Shown here: positions 32,128-40,183 of the stretch, piece after piece | Layout of the letters: each line of letters opens with the position of its first letter | How positions within the stretch are numbered: position 1 is the first letter of the stretch | DNA from: Pseudodesulfovibrio sp. 5S69 | Lineage (GTDB): Bacteria; Desulfobacterota; Desulfovibrionia; Desulfovibrionales; Desulfovibrionaceae | Direction of reading: 5' to 3' | DNA: 64,000 nucleotides | Assembly (NCBI RefSeq): GCF_037094465.1 | Contig: NZ_CP146609.1 | Span: 1,613,501 to 1,677,500 of the forward strand | Notes under the pieces: generated by a model | Told to the model about the DNA's origin: nothing | Seen by the model: only the letters and a program-made list of their open reading frames with translations | The model's database searches: none | Translations under genes and position numbers: made by a program

Positions 32128-33594
32128 TCGTCTACGAACAAAGTCGCAGAGTTGTGAACAAAAATCTTTGTTTTCTCTCGCCCACAAGGTCAGAAAAGCA
32201 CTACGCACGATAGATTCAGCAACAAAACCTAATTCAATGCCAAGCTGCGTAAAGAGCAAATGGGGATCGCGATTGCTCAGCATGATTTTCCTAATTGACT
32301 CAACAACATAAGCTTGTTCATCCGGACTCTTATGCAAAGAAACGGCTAGAACGGCCGCATGCTCGTCAACATTATCCAAAATATATTGATAAATCGTACG
32401 TTCGGGCTGTTCACCTGCCAATCTGAATATCCATTCATCAACATCTTCATTTACGGCAGAGTCGCCATCAACAATGCATAATGACTTTGATTCTACCGAC
32501 GGGTCTTGCCTGTGGTGTAGATGAGTTGAAAATGCGTTCCCATCTCCTCCTACAGCATATATACCGATACGCTCAAACGATTGTCGCAGTCCATTTCTCA
32601 GAATTGTTGCAACCCACTCTTTGGCGAATTCATCTTCAACAAAGATAGCTACATCCTTATCTATTTTCCCAGAAACAGCTCGAAGCGACTCAACATCAAG
32701 CTTACCTTGTTTTAGTTTTCCATTTGCACACGACCAAATGGCCTCGTTAGGCAAGCTCATCAATGCATCGTTGCTATGAGTTGTAAAAATAGACTGGATT
32801 CCCTTACGCTTGGCTACATCTATCAAATATTCAACCATACACCTAGTCGCTATTGGATGTAAGCCGTTTTCAATTTCTTCTATAAGAAGCAATGCGTTAT
32901 TTGGTGCTGATTCAATTTCTTTTACCATCCTAATTATTGATGATTCTCCAGCCCCAAAATGGAACTCTGAAAACTCATTCCCATTATGGTTGCCTACAAG
33001 AAAATCATCATTCTGGCCGATTGAGGCAACAAGAAATTCAGATACTTCTTTGCCCAGTATGTGTGAAACCTGCACAGCCACGGCAGGGCTCAAATTCTCA
33101 AGAACTCCTGTATGCCTGTAAGTTGAACGCATCAACTTTTTAAAGCGAGGCTTTTCTCCGGCAGGTACCGTTCGTTCAATTCCAAAAAAAAGAACGGGTC
33201 TTTCGGCAACATCACGCCTAACCCATTTAGCTTTTTTAAAGTTGCTATTTCTTCTAATGAGCTGCCGAGGATTAGTCTCTTTATCAATTAATTCGTATTC
33301 CGCGCGCCACCCTGACATGCTGTCATCACCAATAGCACTTTTGGGGAAAAACATACCGGGCTTAATGATTTTATATGCGCAGGCCGCTGCGCCGAGAACA
33401 GAAGATTTACCGCTTCCATTGGGGCCGATTAGAGCTGTTACAGGGAAATCAAATACAATGTCTTCTCCACAAAAACCGCGGATTTTCGACATGCTCGTCT
33501 TTAACAGATATTTCCCAAAACTATGCTTTTTAACCTTGTCCAACAAATCCGCGATTTCAGACTGCCTAATTTCACTTCTATTCTGTTGTTCCAT
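32116..33594 (-). CDS. OLD-type ATPase/TOPRIM nuclease, probable phage-borne defence gene
   Basis: 492 residues. ABC-type ATPase: Walker A GPNGSGKSS at 57-65, signature FGAGESS at 213-219, Walker B LLLIEEIE at 235-242, switch histidine H273 (FTTHSND). A TOPRIM-like domain follows, with IFVEDE at 317-322 and VDGDS at 375-379, then about 110 residues of helical tail. This is the OLD (overcoming lysogenization defect) layout. ATG 33594 has GGAG seven bases upstream; a GTG at 33609 is in frame. The gene is antisense, markedly AT-richer than its neighbours, and wedged between tail chaperone and tape measure, so it is a recent insertion. No partner gene of Gabija, PARIS or retron type is present. 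Superinfection exclusion by the prophage is the likely role. Confidence 0.8.
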   Translation of the reverse strand: MEQQNRSEIRQSEIADLLDKVKKHSFGKYLLKTSMSKIRGFCGEDIVFDFPVTALIGPNGSGKSSVLGAAACAYKIIKPGMFFPKSAIGDDSMSGWRAEYELIDKETNPRQLIRRNSNFKKAKWVRRDVAERPVLFFGIERTVPAGEKPRFKKLMRSTYRHTGVLENLSPAVAVQVSHILGKEVSEFLVASIGQNDDFLVGNHNGNEFSEFHFGAGESSIIRMVKEIESAPNNALLLIEEIENGLHPIATRCMVEYLIDVAKRKGIQSIFTTHSNDALMSLPNEAIWSCANGKLKQGKLDVESLRAVSGKIDKDVAIFVEDEFAKEWVATILRNGLRQSFERIGIYAVGGDGNAFSTHLHHRQDPSVESKSLCIVDGDSAVNEDVDEWIFRLAGEQPERTIYQYILDNVDEHAAVLAVSLHKSPDEQAYVVESIRKIMLSNRDPHLLFTQLGIELGFVAESIVRSAFLTLWARENKDFCSQLCDFVRRRLPA

Positions 33595-33693
33595 GTTGTG
33601 GCTCCGCACTGTTCTGATGGTAAGTTTATTTACGGAAATACCTAATCAGAAAGTTACACATTTCTCAAGCACAGCTTGCACAGCTTCCTGAAT

Positions 33694-33734
33694 GAAAATC
33701 TCCATGCGGCTATCTTGGCCACATGGAGATTTTC
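33694..33734. repeat. inverted repeat over the tape-measure start codon
   Basis: GAAAATCTCCATG (33694-33706) is the exact reverse complement of CATGGAGATTTTC (33722-33734), separated by 15 bases. The second arm contains the ATG of the tape measure gene (33723). The hairpin could hide the start codon, or may be a scar from insertion of the nuclease gene. No Shine-Dalgarno sequence is seen before this ATG. Confidence 0.6.
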
Positions 33735-35774
33735 AGCGTCATGGCATCCATGTCCCTCGTGGACATGATCACCGCTCCCCTGAGGAAGATTGCGGGGCAG
33801 ATGCACGCCACCAACAGCGCCGCCGCTTCCTTGAGTTCCCGAGCGTTGGGGCTGGCGAAATCGCTGTTGCCCATTGCCCTGGCCGCCGGGGTGCTCCTGG
33901 CGGCCCTTGCGCCGTGCATCTCCACGGCATCCGACTTCGAAGCGGCCATGGCGAACGTGGGCGCGGTGTCCCGCGCCACGCCCGAAGACATGCGGGCGCT
34001 CTCCGGCGCGGCCCGCGAGCTGGGGGCCACTACGGCATGGTCCGCCATGCAGGTGGCCGAAGGGCAGAAGTACCTCGCCATGGCCGGGTTCTCGGTGGCC
34101 GAAAACGTGGCCGCCTTGCCCGCCGTGCTGAACATGGCGAGCGCCGGGGCCACCGATCTGGGCCGGGCCGCCGACATCTCGTCCGACATCCTGTCCGCCT
34201 TCAACATGCAGGCCGCGCAAATGCCGCGCGTCGCCGACACGCTGACCGCCGCGTTCACCACCTCGAACACCTCCCTGGAGCTGCTCGGCGAGACCATGAA
34301 ATACGTGGCCCCGGTGGCGGAAAAGGCGGGCGTGTCCCTGGAAGGCACCGCCGCCATGGCCGGGCTGCTCGGCAACGTGGGCATCAAGGGCTCGCAGGCC
34401 GGTACCGCGCTCCGCGCCATGCTCAACGGGCTGGCCGCACCGTCCTCCGAGGCCGCCAAGTCCATGGCCGCCCTCGGCGTGATCACCTCGGATGCAGTGG
34501 GCAATCTGCGCAACCCCATCGCCATCCTCGGTGACATGGCGAAGGCCACGGAAACCATGGGCAGCGCCCAGAAGATGGCCTTCACCAAGACCGTCTTCGG
34601 CACCGAGGCCATGAGCGCCGTGCTGGCCCTGTTCGATCAGGCCGGGGCGGGCGGCATCACCGAGTACGCCGACCAGCTCGCCGCCGCAGGCACCGCCGCC
34701 CAGGTGGCAGCCCGGCAAAACGACAACCTGGCCGGAGACCAGAAGGCCCTCGGCAGCGCTTTCGAGTCCCTGCAAATCACCATCGGTTCGCTTTTCCTGC
34801 CCGCCATGCGGGCGGTAGCCCAAGCCGCCACATGGGTGGTACGCGGCCTGGATATGATCGCCGCCAACCCGGTTGGCAAGTTCTTGTTGGTCATCGTCGC
34901 CGTGCTCGCCGTGACTGTCATCGCCGTCACGCTCATGTCGGCTGCGGTATGGGCCGGGACTGTGGCATGGGGGGCGCTCAATGCCGTACTTTTCGCCAAC
35001 CCCATCGGTCTCATAGTTCTGGCCGTGGTCGGCCTCGTGGCCGGACTCATCGCCCTGTACAACAATTGCGACAAGGCGCGGGAGATCATGGACGATCTTG
35101 CCGCTGGATTCGGGATGCTGTGGGACAACATCAAGGCCGCCGCCTCTGCGGTCGGCGACTTTTTCTCCATCCTGTCCGGCGCGGGCATCATGGGCGCGTT
35201 CGCCTATTATTTCACCGACATCTACAACGCCGCCGGGGCCTTGTGGGACCGGCTGACCTCCCTGTTCGACATCGACCTGAGCGAATCGGGCCGCAAGCTG
35301 TTCATGACGCTGGCGGACGGCATCAAATCGGTCATCACCATGCCGTATGATCTGGTCAAGACCGGCTTGGAAAAGGTCCGCCAGCTCCTGCCGTTTTCCG
35401 ACGCCAAGGAAGGGCCGCTCTCGGCCCTGACCCTGTCCGGCACCAAGATCATGGATACCCTCGGCTCCGGCATCCGCGCCGCCGCCCCGAACCTGCACGC
35501 CACCGCTACCGGCGCACTGGCGGGCGTGGCCGTGGCCGCCAACCTTGCGGTCGCCCCGCCTGCCCCTTCTTCCATCCAAGGACCGGCCCCGGTCCCGGCG
35601 TTCGCCCCAGCGCCGGACCGGGCCACGGTCCGCCGGTCGGGCAACACCGTCACCATCCAGCATCTCTCCGTGACCCTGCCCGGCGTGCAGGACGCGGACG
35701 GCTTCATGGCGGCGCTCCAGCAGCTCGTGGCCCAGCACGACGGCTCCGGTCCGGAATCGGGAGGGTGGGACTGA
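33723..35774 (+). CDS. tail tape measure protein (TP901 type)
   Basis: 683 residues. Residues 50-300 carry the TP901 core (AANVGAVSRAT-like MANVGAVSRATPEDMRALSG, ELGATTAWSAMQVAEGQKYL, FNMQAAQMPRVADTLTAAF, KYVAPVAEKAGVSLE). Hydrophobic helices at about 375-450 (FLLVIVAVLAVTVIAV, LIVLAVVGLVAGLIALY) follow, then a proline/alanine-rich tail. It sets tail length. ATG 33723 lies inside an inverted repeat and lacks a ribosome site, so the true start is a little uncertain. Confidence 0.88.
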   Translation: MEIFSVMASMSLVDMITAPLRKIAGQMHATNSAAASLSSRALGLAKSLLPIALAAGVLLAALAPCISTASDFEAAMANVGAVSRATPEDMRALSGAARELGATTAWSAMQVAEGQKYLAMAGFSVAENVAALPAVLNMASAGATDLGRAADISSDILSAFNMQAAQMPRVADTLTAAFTTSNTSLELLGETMKYVAPVAEKAGVSLEGTAAMAGLLGNVGIKGSQAGTALRAMLNGLAAPSSEAAKSMAALGVITSDAVGNLRNPIAILGDMAKATETMGSAQKMAFTKTVFGTEAMSAVLALFDQAGAGGITEYADQLAAAGTAAQVAARQNDNLAGDQKALGSAFESLQITIGSLFLPAMRAVAQAATWVVRGLDMIAANPVGKFLLVIVAVLAVTVIAVTLMSAAVWAGTVAWGALNAVLFANPIGLIVLAVVGLVAGLIALYNNCDKAREIMDDLAAGFGMLWDNIKAAASAVGDFFSILSGAGIMGAFAYYFTDIYNAAGALWDRLTSLFDIDLSESGRKLFMTLADGIKSVITMPYDLVKTGLEKVRQLLPFSDAKEGPLSALTLSGTKIMDTLGSGIRAAAPNLHATATGALAGVAVAANLAVAPPAPSSIQGPAPVPAFAPAPDRATVRRSGNTVTIQHLSVTLPGVQDADGFMAALQQLVAQHDGSGPESGGWD

Positions 35775-36274
35775 TGGACGGCATGCTGACCTTTTCCCAC
35801 GGCGAGGTGCGCCTCGGCTCCAAGCTCGTGCCGGGCATTCTCAAAAGCCTGAACGTGCGCGGGGCCGTGGTCTTCGACGAGGCCGAGCGCGACGGGCTCT
35901 CCGGCAAGACCAAGACGCCCAAGGGGTGGGACGACAGCGCCGTCACGCTGACCGTGGAGCTGCTCACGGACGACACCACCTGCTACGACAAGCTCGCCGC
36001 CCTGGACGCGCTGTTCCGGGGCCACGACAACGGCGCGAATCCTCGTGTTCTGGACGTGGCGAACGCCCATGTCTCGGCGCGGGGCGTCGAGCGCGTGGTC
36101 TTTGCCGGGCTGGATTCGTCAGAAACCGACCAGGACGACGTCATCCTCGCCACGCTCCGGTTCACCGAGCACCGCCCGCCCATCATCCGGGCCGAACGGC
36201 GTGTCGGCAAAACCGTCGTCAAGGTCGGCATCGGCCCCGGCCTGGACGTGTCCATAGGGGAGCGTGCCCGATGA
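35774..36274 (+). CDS. tail/baseplate protein between tape measure and hub
   Basis: 166 residues from ATG 35774, overlapping the tape measure stop. Beta-rich (RLGSKLVPGILKSLNVRGAV, VTLTVELLTDDTTCYDKLAA, RVLDVANAHVSARGVERVVF). It takes the place of Mu gpN but is much shorter. Likely a hub-proximal tail protein; no family name recognised. ATGA overlap with the next gene. Confidence 0.68.
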   Translation: MDGMLTFSHGEVRLGSKLVPGILKSLNVRGAVVFDEAERDGLSGKTKTPKGWDDSAVTLTVELLTDDTTCYDKLAALDALFRGHDNGANPRVLDVANAHVSARGVERVVFAGLDSSETDQDDVILATLRFTEHRPPIIRAERRVGKTVVKVGIGPGLDVSIGERAR

Positions 36275-37059
36275 TCGCCGGTATCCGTCTGCATATCGAA
36301 ATCGGCGGCAACGTCATTGAGCGCTGCCCCCGCCTGGAAATCCTGTCCGTCCGGCACCGTCCGCTCGACACGGCCCGCGTCCACGTCCCCGATCCCGAGG
36401 GCGAGGCCGGGGACCTGTTCACCTACGGCGATCCCGTGCGCATCGAGTACGGCTATCGCGGCGGCGAATCCGCCGTGTGGCAGGGGACGCTCCGTGCCCT
36501 GGAGCGCGTCTCCCGCGATCAAGTTTGCCTGACCGCAGACAGCCTAGCCCTGCCCCTGGCCAGCGCCTTCATCACCGAATGCTACACCGACGATTCCAGC
36601 CTTTCCATCGCCCGGCATATCCTCGGCCACGCGGGCCTGCCACTTGGACGGGTGGACATCCCCGACGAGATCATCCCGCGCCTGCCCGTGTCCACGCTGC
36701 CGATCTGGCAGGCCGTGCTGCAACTGCTCCATTCCCTGCAGCGCGCCTACGGCCACGACATGCGCCGAACCGCCCTCTGGCTCGGTGCCGATGGCCTCAA
36801 CCTCGGCGATTTTGACGAGCCCGGCGACGTGCCGGTCATCGCCACCGGCGAAAACCTGATCCGCCACCTGCCCGCCCACGCAAAAGGCGGCCTCCATCAG
36901 GTGGAGACCGCCTTGCTGCCGGGCCTTTCGCATTCCCGGTTATTTCATCTGATCGACTCCCGTCTTTTTGTCGATCAAGAACTTCGCGTCTTGCACGCCA
37001 AGCATTCCATCACACCAGAAAGCGTGCGGACATATATCAAGTATGGGATGGAAGACTGA
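36271..37059 (+). CDS. baseplate hub protein (Mu P / gpD-like)
   Basis: 262 residues from ATG 36271. LEILSVRHRPLDTARVHVPD and DPVRIEYGYRGGESAVWQGT look like the first beta domain of gpD/gpP-type hub proteins; a helical insert (SLSIARHILGHAGLPLGRVD) follows. It is shorter than Mu gpP (379 residues). It forms the collar of the tail spike with the gpV-like protein encoded after the first antisense insert. Confidence 0.7.
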   Translation: MIAGIRLHIEIGGNVIERCPRLEILSVRHRPLDTARVHVPDPEGEAGDLFTYGDPVRIEYGYRGGESAVWQGTLRALERVSRDQVCLTADSLALPLASAFITECYTDDSSLSIARHILGHAGLPLGRVDIPDEIIPRLPVSTLPIWQAVLQLLHSLQRAYGHDMRRTALWLGADGLNLGDFDEPGDVPVIATGENLIRHLPAHAKGGLHQVETALLPGLSHSRLFHLIDSRLFVDQELRVLHAKHSITPESVRTYIKYGMED

Positions 37060-37070
37060 TGCTTTTTTTA

Positions 37071-37376
37071 TTACAGTTTCTCCCCTTCAAAAATCATCTT
37101 CGATCCTGTTGTTTCTTTTCCCACATAAGATACATTTTTAAAATAATACTCATTGGTGTTCGCCACAACAGTCATCTTGGCCCTTTCCATGGAACGCAAT
37201 CGAGAAATAGACTGTTCACCTTCACAAGGTTCAAAATATATGTCGACATGGGGCTTGCTCACCTTTACCCCCTTTGGCCCAATGGCTCTCAAGGTGACAG
37301 GAATTTTTGTCTCAAAAGACCCAACAACAATCGGATACTCTGTTCCATCTTCCAAAATAACTTTTGCATCATCCAT
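37071..37376 (-). CDS. antisense cargo gene 1, unknown function
   Basis: 101 residues from ATG 37376. Content is AT-rich, unlike the structural genes on both sides. Beta-rich in appearance (KVILEDGTEYPIVVGSFETK, TNEYYFKNVSYVGKETTGSK) with no recognised family. It ends 11 bases beyond the hub gene stop and its start lies 73 bases before the spike gene ATG, so it fills the hub-spike junction exactly. Confidence 0.6.
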   Translation of the reverse strand: MDDAKVILEDGTEYPIVVGSFETKIPVTLRAIGPKGVKVSKPHVDIYFEPCEGEQSISRLRSMERAKMTVVANTNEYYFKNVSYVGKETTGSKMIFEGEKL

Positions 37377-37449
37377 AGTTCTAACACCTTTGGTTGTTAT
37401 GTCTAAAACAAATTTATTACGCCTCCTCCAGCGAGTTGTCGAGATCGCC

Positions 37450-38145
37450 ATGCCCAACCTCCGCGCCTACTACCGCGTGGTGCGCAAGGCCAAGATCGTC
37501 GCCACCTATCCGGCTGAGGATGGCCGCTACTGGGCCGACGTGCAGCCGCTCCGCAACGACGATTCCGTGGACGAAAAGGAACCCGTGATTCCCCGCGTGG
37601 AAATCCCCATCATGTGGGCCGGGCCGAATCGCGGCGTGGTCTGCCCGCCGCTGGTCGATTCGCTCTGCGACCTCGAATACTACGACGGCGACCCCAACTT
37701 TCCGCGCATCTCCAATTTCCGCTGGACCGGCAACGGCGCACCCGCCTGCGAGGTCGGGGCCTACGTGATCCACCACAGCGACGGCACGTACATCAAGATC
37801 GACGCGGCCAAGAACATCCTGGAGATCACTCCGGCCAACGCCACCACCCGGATCGGCGGTGACAAGACCGTGGAAGTGGGCGGCAACAAGACCGAAACCA
37901 TCGGCAACGTCTGGACGCTAAAATGCCCGCTCATCATCCAGGAGGGCAACGTCCAATCCTCCGGCCCCGGCGGAGCGATCGGCAACGTGAGCTGCAAGGC
38001 CCACACCGCGCAGGAGGGAAGCCTCCAACTGGTCGGCCCCATCGTCTGTACCCGCCTCACCGTCCTGGAAGACGCGGAGATCGGCGGCAACCTGGACACC
38101 GCTGGGAACAGCTATGCAGGAAGCCGGAGTGGAGGGGCGATATGA
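37450..38145 (+). CDS. baseplate assembly protein V / tail spike (Mu gp45-like)
   Basis: 231 residues from ATG 37450. The N-terminus (KAKIVATYPAEDGRYWADVQ, PIMWAGPNRGVVCPPLVDSL) is the OB-fold of gpV/gp45 spikes; the C-terminal half has beta-helix repeats (GGDKTVEVGGNKTETIGNVW). Forms the membrane-piercing trimer. An in-frame extension back to 37153 would run through the antisense cargo gene and is rejected. The ribosome site is weak. Confidence 0.82.
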   Translation: MPNLRAYYRVVRKAKIVATYPAEDGRYWADVQPLRNDDSVDEKEPVIPRVEIPIMWAGPNRGVVCPPLVDSLCDLEYYDGDPNFPRISNFRWTGNGAPACEVGAYVIHHSDGTYIKIDAAKNILEITPANATTRIGGDKTVEVGGNKTETIGNVWTLKCPLIIQEGNVQSSGPGGAIGNVSCKAHTAQEGSLQLVGPIVCTRLTVLEDAEIGGNLDTAGNSYAGSRSGGAI

Positions 38146-38146
38146 T

Positions 38147-38443
38147 TCAATTCCACTTTGCCGCGTCTTCTTTAAAAGCCGCATCCAAAGAACTTATCAC
38201 TTCAGAGTCAAGGTACTGTGAGCCTGAAGGCTCTACGTGCACAATTGGATGGTCCAATTTTTCTCTTAAGAGCACGACAATACGCCCGTCTTTAGCAAAT
38301 TTAATGAGTATGTTGACGAATACTGATAGGCCCGAAACCGATGGGATTTTTCCATTTTCCCCAAAGGCCCTGCGTACTTCAGCAACGCTAATAGGGTTTG
38401 TCGGCTCAAAAGTCGCTAAAATAACATATGACTCATCACTCAC
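38147..38443 (-). CDS. antisense cargo gene 2, unknown function
   Basis: 98 residues from GTG 38443 with AGGAGA seven bases before it. AT-rich. VAEVRRAFGENGKIPSVSGL and FVNILIKFAKDGRIVVLLRE suggest a small alpha/beta protein; no family recognised. It stops one base after the spike gene and starts 17 bases before a decayed copy of a baseplate gene start. Confidence 0.6.
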   Translation of the reverse strand: MSDESYVILATFEPTNPISVAEVRRAFGENGKIPSVSGLSVFVNILIKFAKDGRIVVLLREKLDHPIVHVEPSGSQYLDSEVISSLDAAFKEDAAKWN

Positions 38444-38459
38444 AACTATTTCTCCTTTT

Positions 38460-38530
38460 ATTACTAATATCTTCGCTCAAGCCATAGCCTCCGGCTCTGA
38501 CATGCAGACCCACGAGGCCTCCAACAGCGG
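38460..38530 (+). pseudogene. decayed copy of the gp46-like gene start
   Basis: Reads ITNIFAQAIASGSDMQTHEA in the frame matching MTDIFGQDIALDTDMQARVA, the start of the intact gene at 39749. DNA identity is visibly high across about 60 bases (for example ATAGCC, GACATGCAG and CAAG blocks), but the ATG has become ATT and the copy stops after 23 codons. It marks the former start of this baseplate gene, or a duplicated target, before cargo genes 3 and 4 came in. Confidence 0.65.
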
Positions 38531-38546
38531 CATGAATACGACACTC

Positions 38547-39125
38547 TTACCACATTATTCCGAACAGTCCGGCCACGGCCTTGGCCGTACCGACCGGATC
38601 GCTCATGCCCTTTTCAACCATCTTGGTCACCGCCGTTTGCAGCATCGTGCCGGGCGCTTCCCGAATCGCCTTCATCAAAGCGCCTTGCTTTTCCTCAGGC
38701 ACATTGGCTGTGAGCAGGCCCGCTTCGACCAACTCACGGATGTTGCCCACATCAAACTTGACCGTCACGGTGTTGAGAATAGCGGAAAGGCCTCCGTCGT
38801 TCAAAAGGAAGTCAAGCCCCTTTGCCGTAATATGAGCATCCTTTGTCGAGAGGCGGAAAGGAGTCGATTGATTGCCGTGAGAGCTAATTCTCGTAGGGAG
38901 GGACCTTCCGGTTTTTATCAATTCATGCTCTTCGAGGTATTTCAGGTTTGCGTCCAGAAACAAAGAATGTTCACCGCTCGAAAAGCCAATATAAGCAGGA
39001 GAAACACTGTGCTCTTCACACCAACGGAGAACATAGTCCTCCACCATCTCCTCTGGCACTTTATCGGGATATTTATCTGCAAGCTTATTCAGAAAATCAA
39101 AGTGAAACGCACGGTTGATATGCAT
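38547..39125 (-). CDS. antisense cargo gene 3, paralogue of cargo gene 4
   Basis: 192 residues from ATG 39125 with AGGAGA five bases upstream. The first 100 residues look like a winged helix (LNKLADKYPDKVPEEMVEDY; ANLKYLEEHELI; AHITAKGLDFL), in the style of YjcQ-like phage proteins. The last 90 (DGGLSAILNTVTVKFDVGN ... VEKGMSDPVGTAKAVAGLFG) are nearly identical to the end of the next gene. Function unknown. Confidence 0.7.
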   Translation of the reverse strand: MHINRAFHFDFLNKLADKYPDKVPEEMVEDYVLRWCEEHSVSPAYIGFSSGEHSLFLDANLKYLEEHELIKTGRSLPTRISSHGNQSTPFRLSTKDAHITAKGLDFLLNDGGLSAILNTVTVKFDVGNIRELVEAGLLTANVPEEKQGALMKAIREAPGTMLQTAVTKMVEKGMSDPVGTAKAVAGLFGIMW

Positions 39126-39194
39126 CCTGTCTCCTTTCGATGGGATTATGCCTTCGGAATCAGCATCTTCGCGGACGGACCGAACACTGCCCAA

Positions 39195-39734
39195 TTACCA
39201 CGAAACCCCAAACAGCCCGGCCACAGCCTTGGCCGTGCCAACCGGATCGCTCATTCCTTTTTCAACCATCTTGGTCACCGCCGTTTGCAGCATGGTGCCG
39301 GGAGCTTTCCGAATCGCCTTCAGCAAAGCGCCTTGCTTATCCTCCGGCACATGGGCCGTGAGCAGTCCCACCTCAACCAACTCCCGGACGTTGTCCACGT
39401 CGAACTTGACCGTCACGGTGTTGAGGATGGCGGAAAGCCCTCCATCATCTTCAAGAAAGTCGAGCCCCTTGGCCGTTATTTTAGCCTCAGCATAAGAGAC
39501 AATAAGTCCTCTGGCCTCCACGAAAGCAACCAAACCATGCTCCGCCAAATAGGAAAGATTAGCCATAATCCACTTTGGGGTCATTATTTGGTCCAGATGG
39601 TAGTCGATAGAGCCATCATCTTGTTCGTCAGATTTGTTTACCTCAAGCCTCTTAAGGCCATCGCAACCCGCATAGCCGGGATATTCATCTCTCAAATACT
39701 CCAGGGTTTTGCGTTGGAATTCCCTATTAAGCAT
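39195..39734 (-). CDS. antisense cargo gene 4, paralogue of cargo gene 3
   Basis: 179 residues from ATG 39734 with AAAGGAG upstream. N-terminus (FQRKTLEYLRDEYPGYAGCD; MANLSYLAEHGLV; AKITAKGLDFLEDDGG) again looks like a YjcQ-type winged helix but differs from that of cargo gene 3. The C-terminal 90 residues are shared with it, with only about ten differences. The start codon is 14 bases from the divergent start of the gp46-like gene, leaving no room for a ribosome site for that gene. Confidence 0.7.
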   Translation of the reverse strand: MLNREFQRKTLEYLRDEYPGYAGCDGLKRLEVNKSDEQDDGSIDYHLDQIMTPKWIMANLSYLAEHGLVAFVEARGLIVSYAEAKITAKGLDFLEDDGGLSAILNTVTVKFDVDNVRELVEVGLLTAHVPEDKQGALLKAIRKAPGTMLQTAVTKMVEKGMSDPVGTAKAVAGLFGVSW

Positions 39735-39748
39735 GGGCGGCTCCTTTC

Positions 39749-40183
39749 ATGACTGACATTTTCGGCCAAGACATAGCCCTCGACACCGACATGCAGGCCC
39801 GCGTGGCCGCCAACGGCGAGCTGGTGCTCACCGACGGCCCAGACACAGGCGTGCAGGACATTATCCTTCGCTTGGATACGTACCTTGCTTCCCTGTTTTA
39901 TGACAAGGGCTTCGGCTCGCTCCTACGCGACTGGGTCTATGCCGAGAGCACCGAGGAGGCACGGATCGGCTTCTCGGTCGAGGTCAAGCGCCGCCTGAAC
40001 GAGGACCCGCGCGTGCAGCCCGGCACCGTGGCCTGCTCGGTCACGCACTGGGATACAACGTCCATCCGGGCCGAATCCTCGTTCCACTTCATCGACACCG
40101 ACCACGAGCGAAACCTCGTCATCACGGTGGACAAATCCAAAAAGGAAATGGTGATCCAGGATGCCGACCCCGCAGTTGTCTAA
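39749..40183 (+). CDS. baseplate wedge protein (Mu gp46-like, gpW/gp25 fold)
   Basis: 144 residues. LTDGPDTGVQDIILRLDTYL, FYDKGFGSLLRDWVYAESTE and RIGFSVEVKRRLNEDPRVQP fit the gp46/gpW-gp25 baseplate family. It overlaps the gpJ-like gene by 23 bases. No Shine-Dalgarno is visible because the ribosome site of the divergent cargo gene fills the gap. Confidence 0.8.
   Translation: MTDIFGQDIALDTDMQARVAANGELVLTDGPDTGVQDIILRLDTYLASLFYDKGFGSLLRDWVYAESTEEARIGFSVEVKRRLNEDPRVQPGTVACSVTHWDTTSIRAESSFHFIDTDHERNLVITVDKSKKEMVIQDADPAVV

Noticed and set aside
37923..39752. 609-codon plus frame running across the antisense cargo genes
   Set aside because: Mirror of the minus-strand genes, which have ribosome sites and real protein patterns. 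Only the 38460-38530 part matches a plus-strand protein, as a relic.
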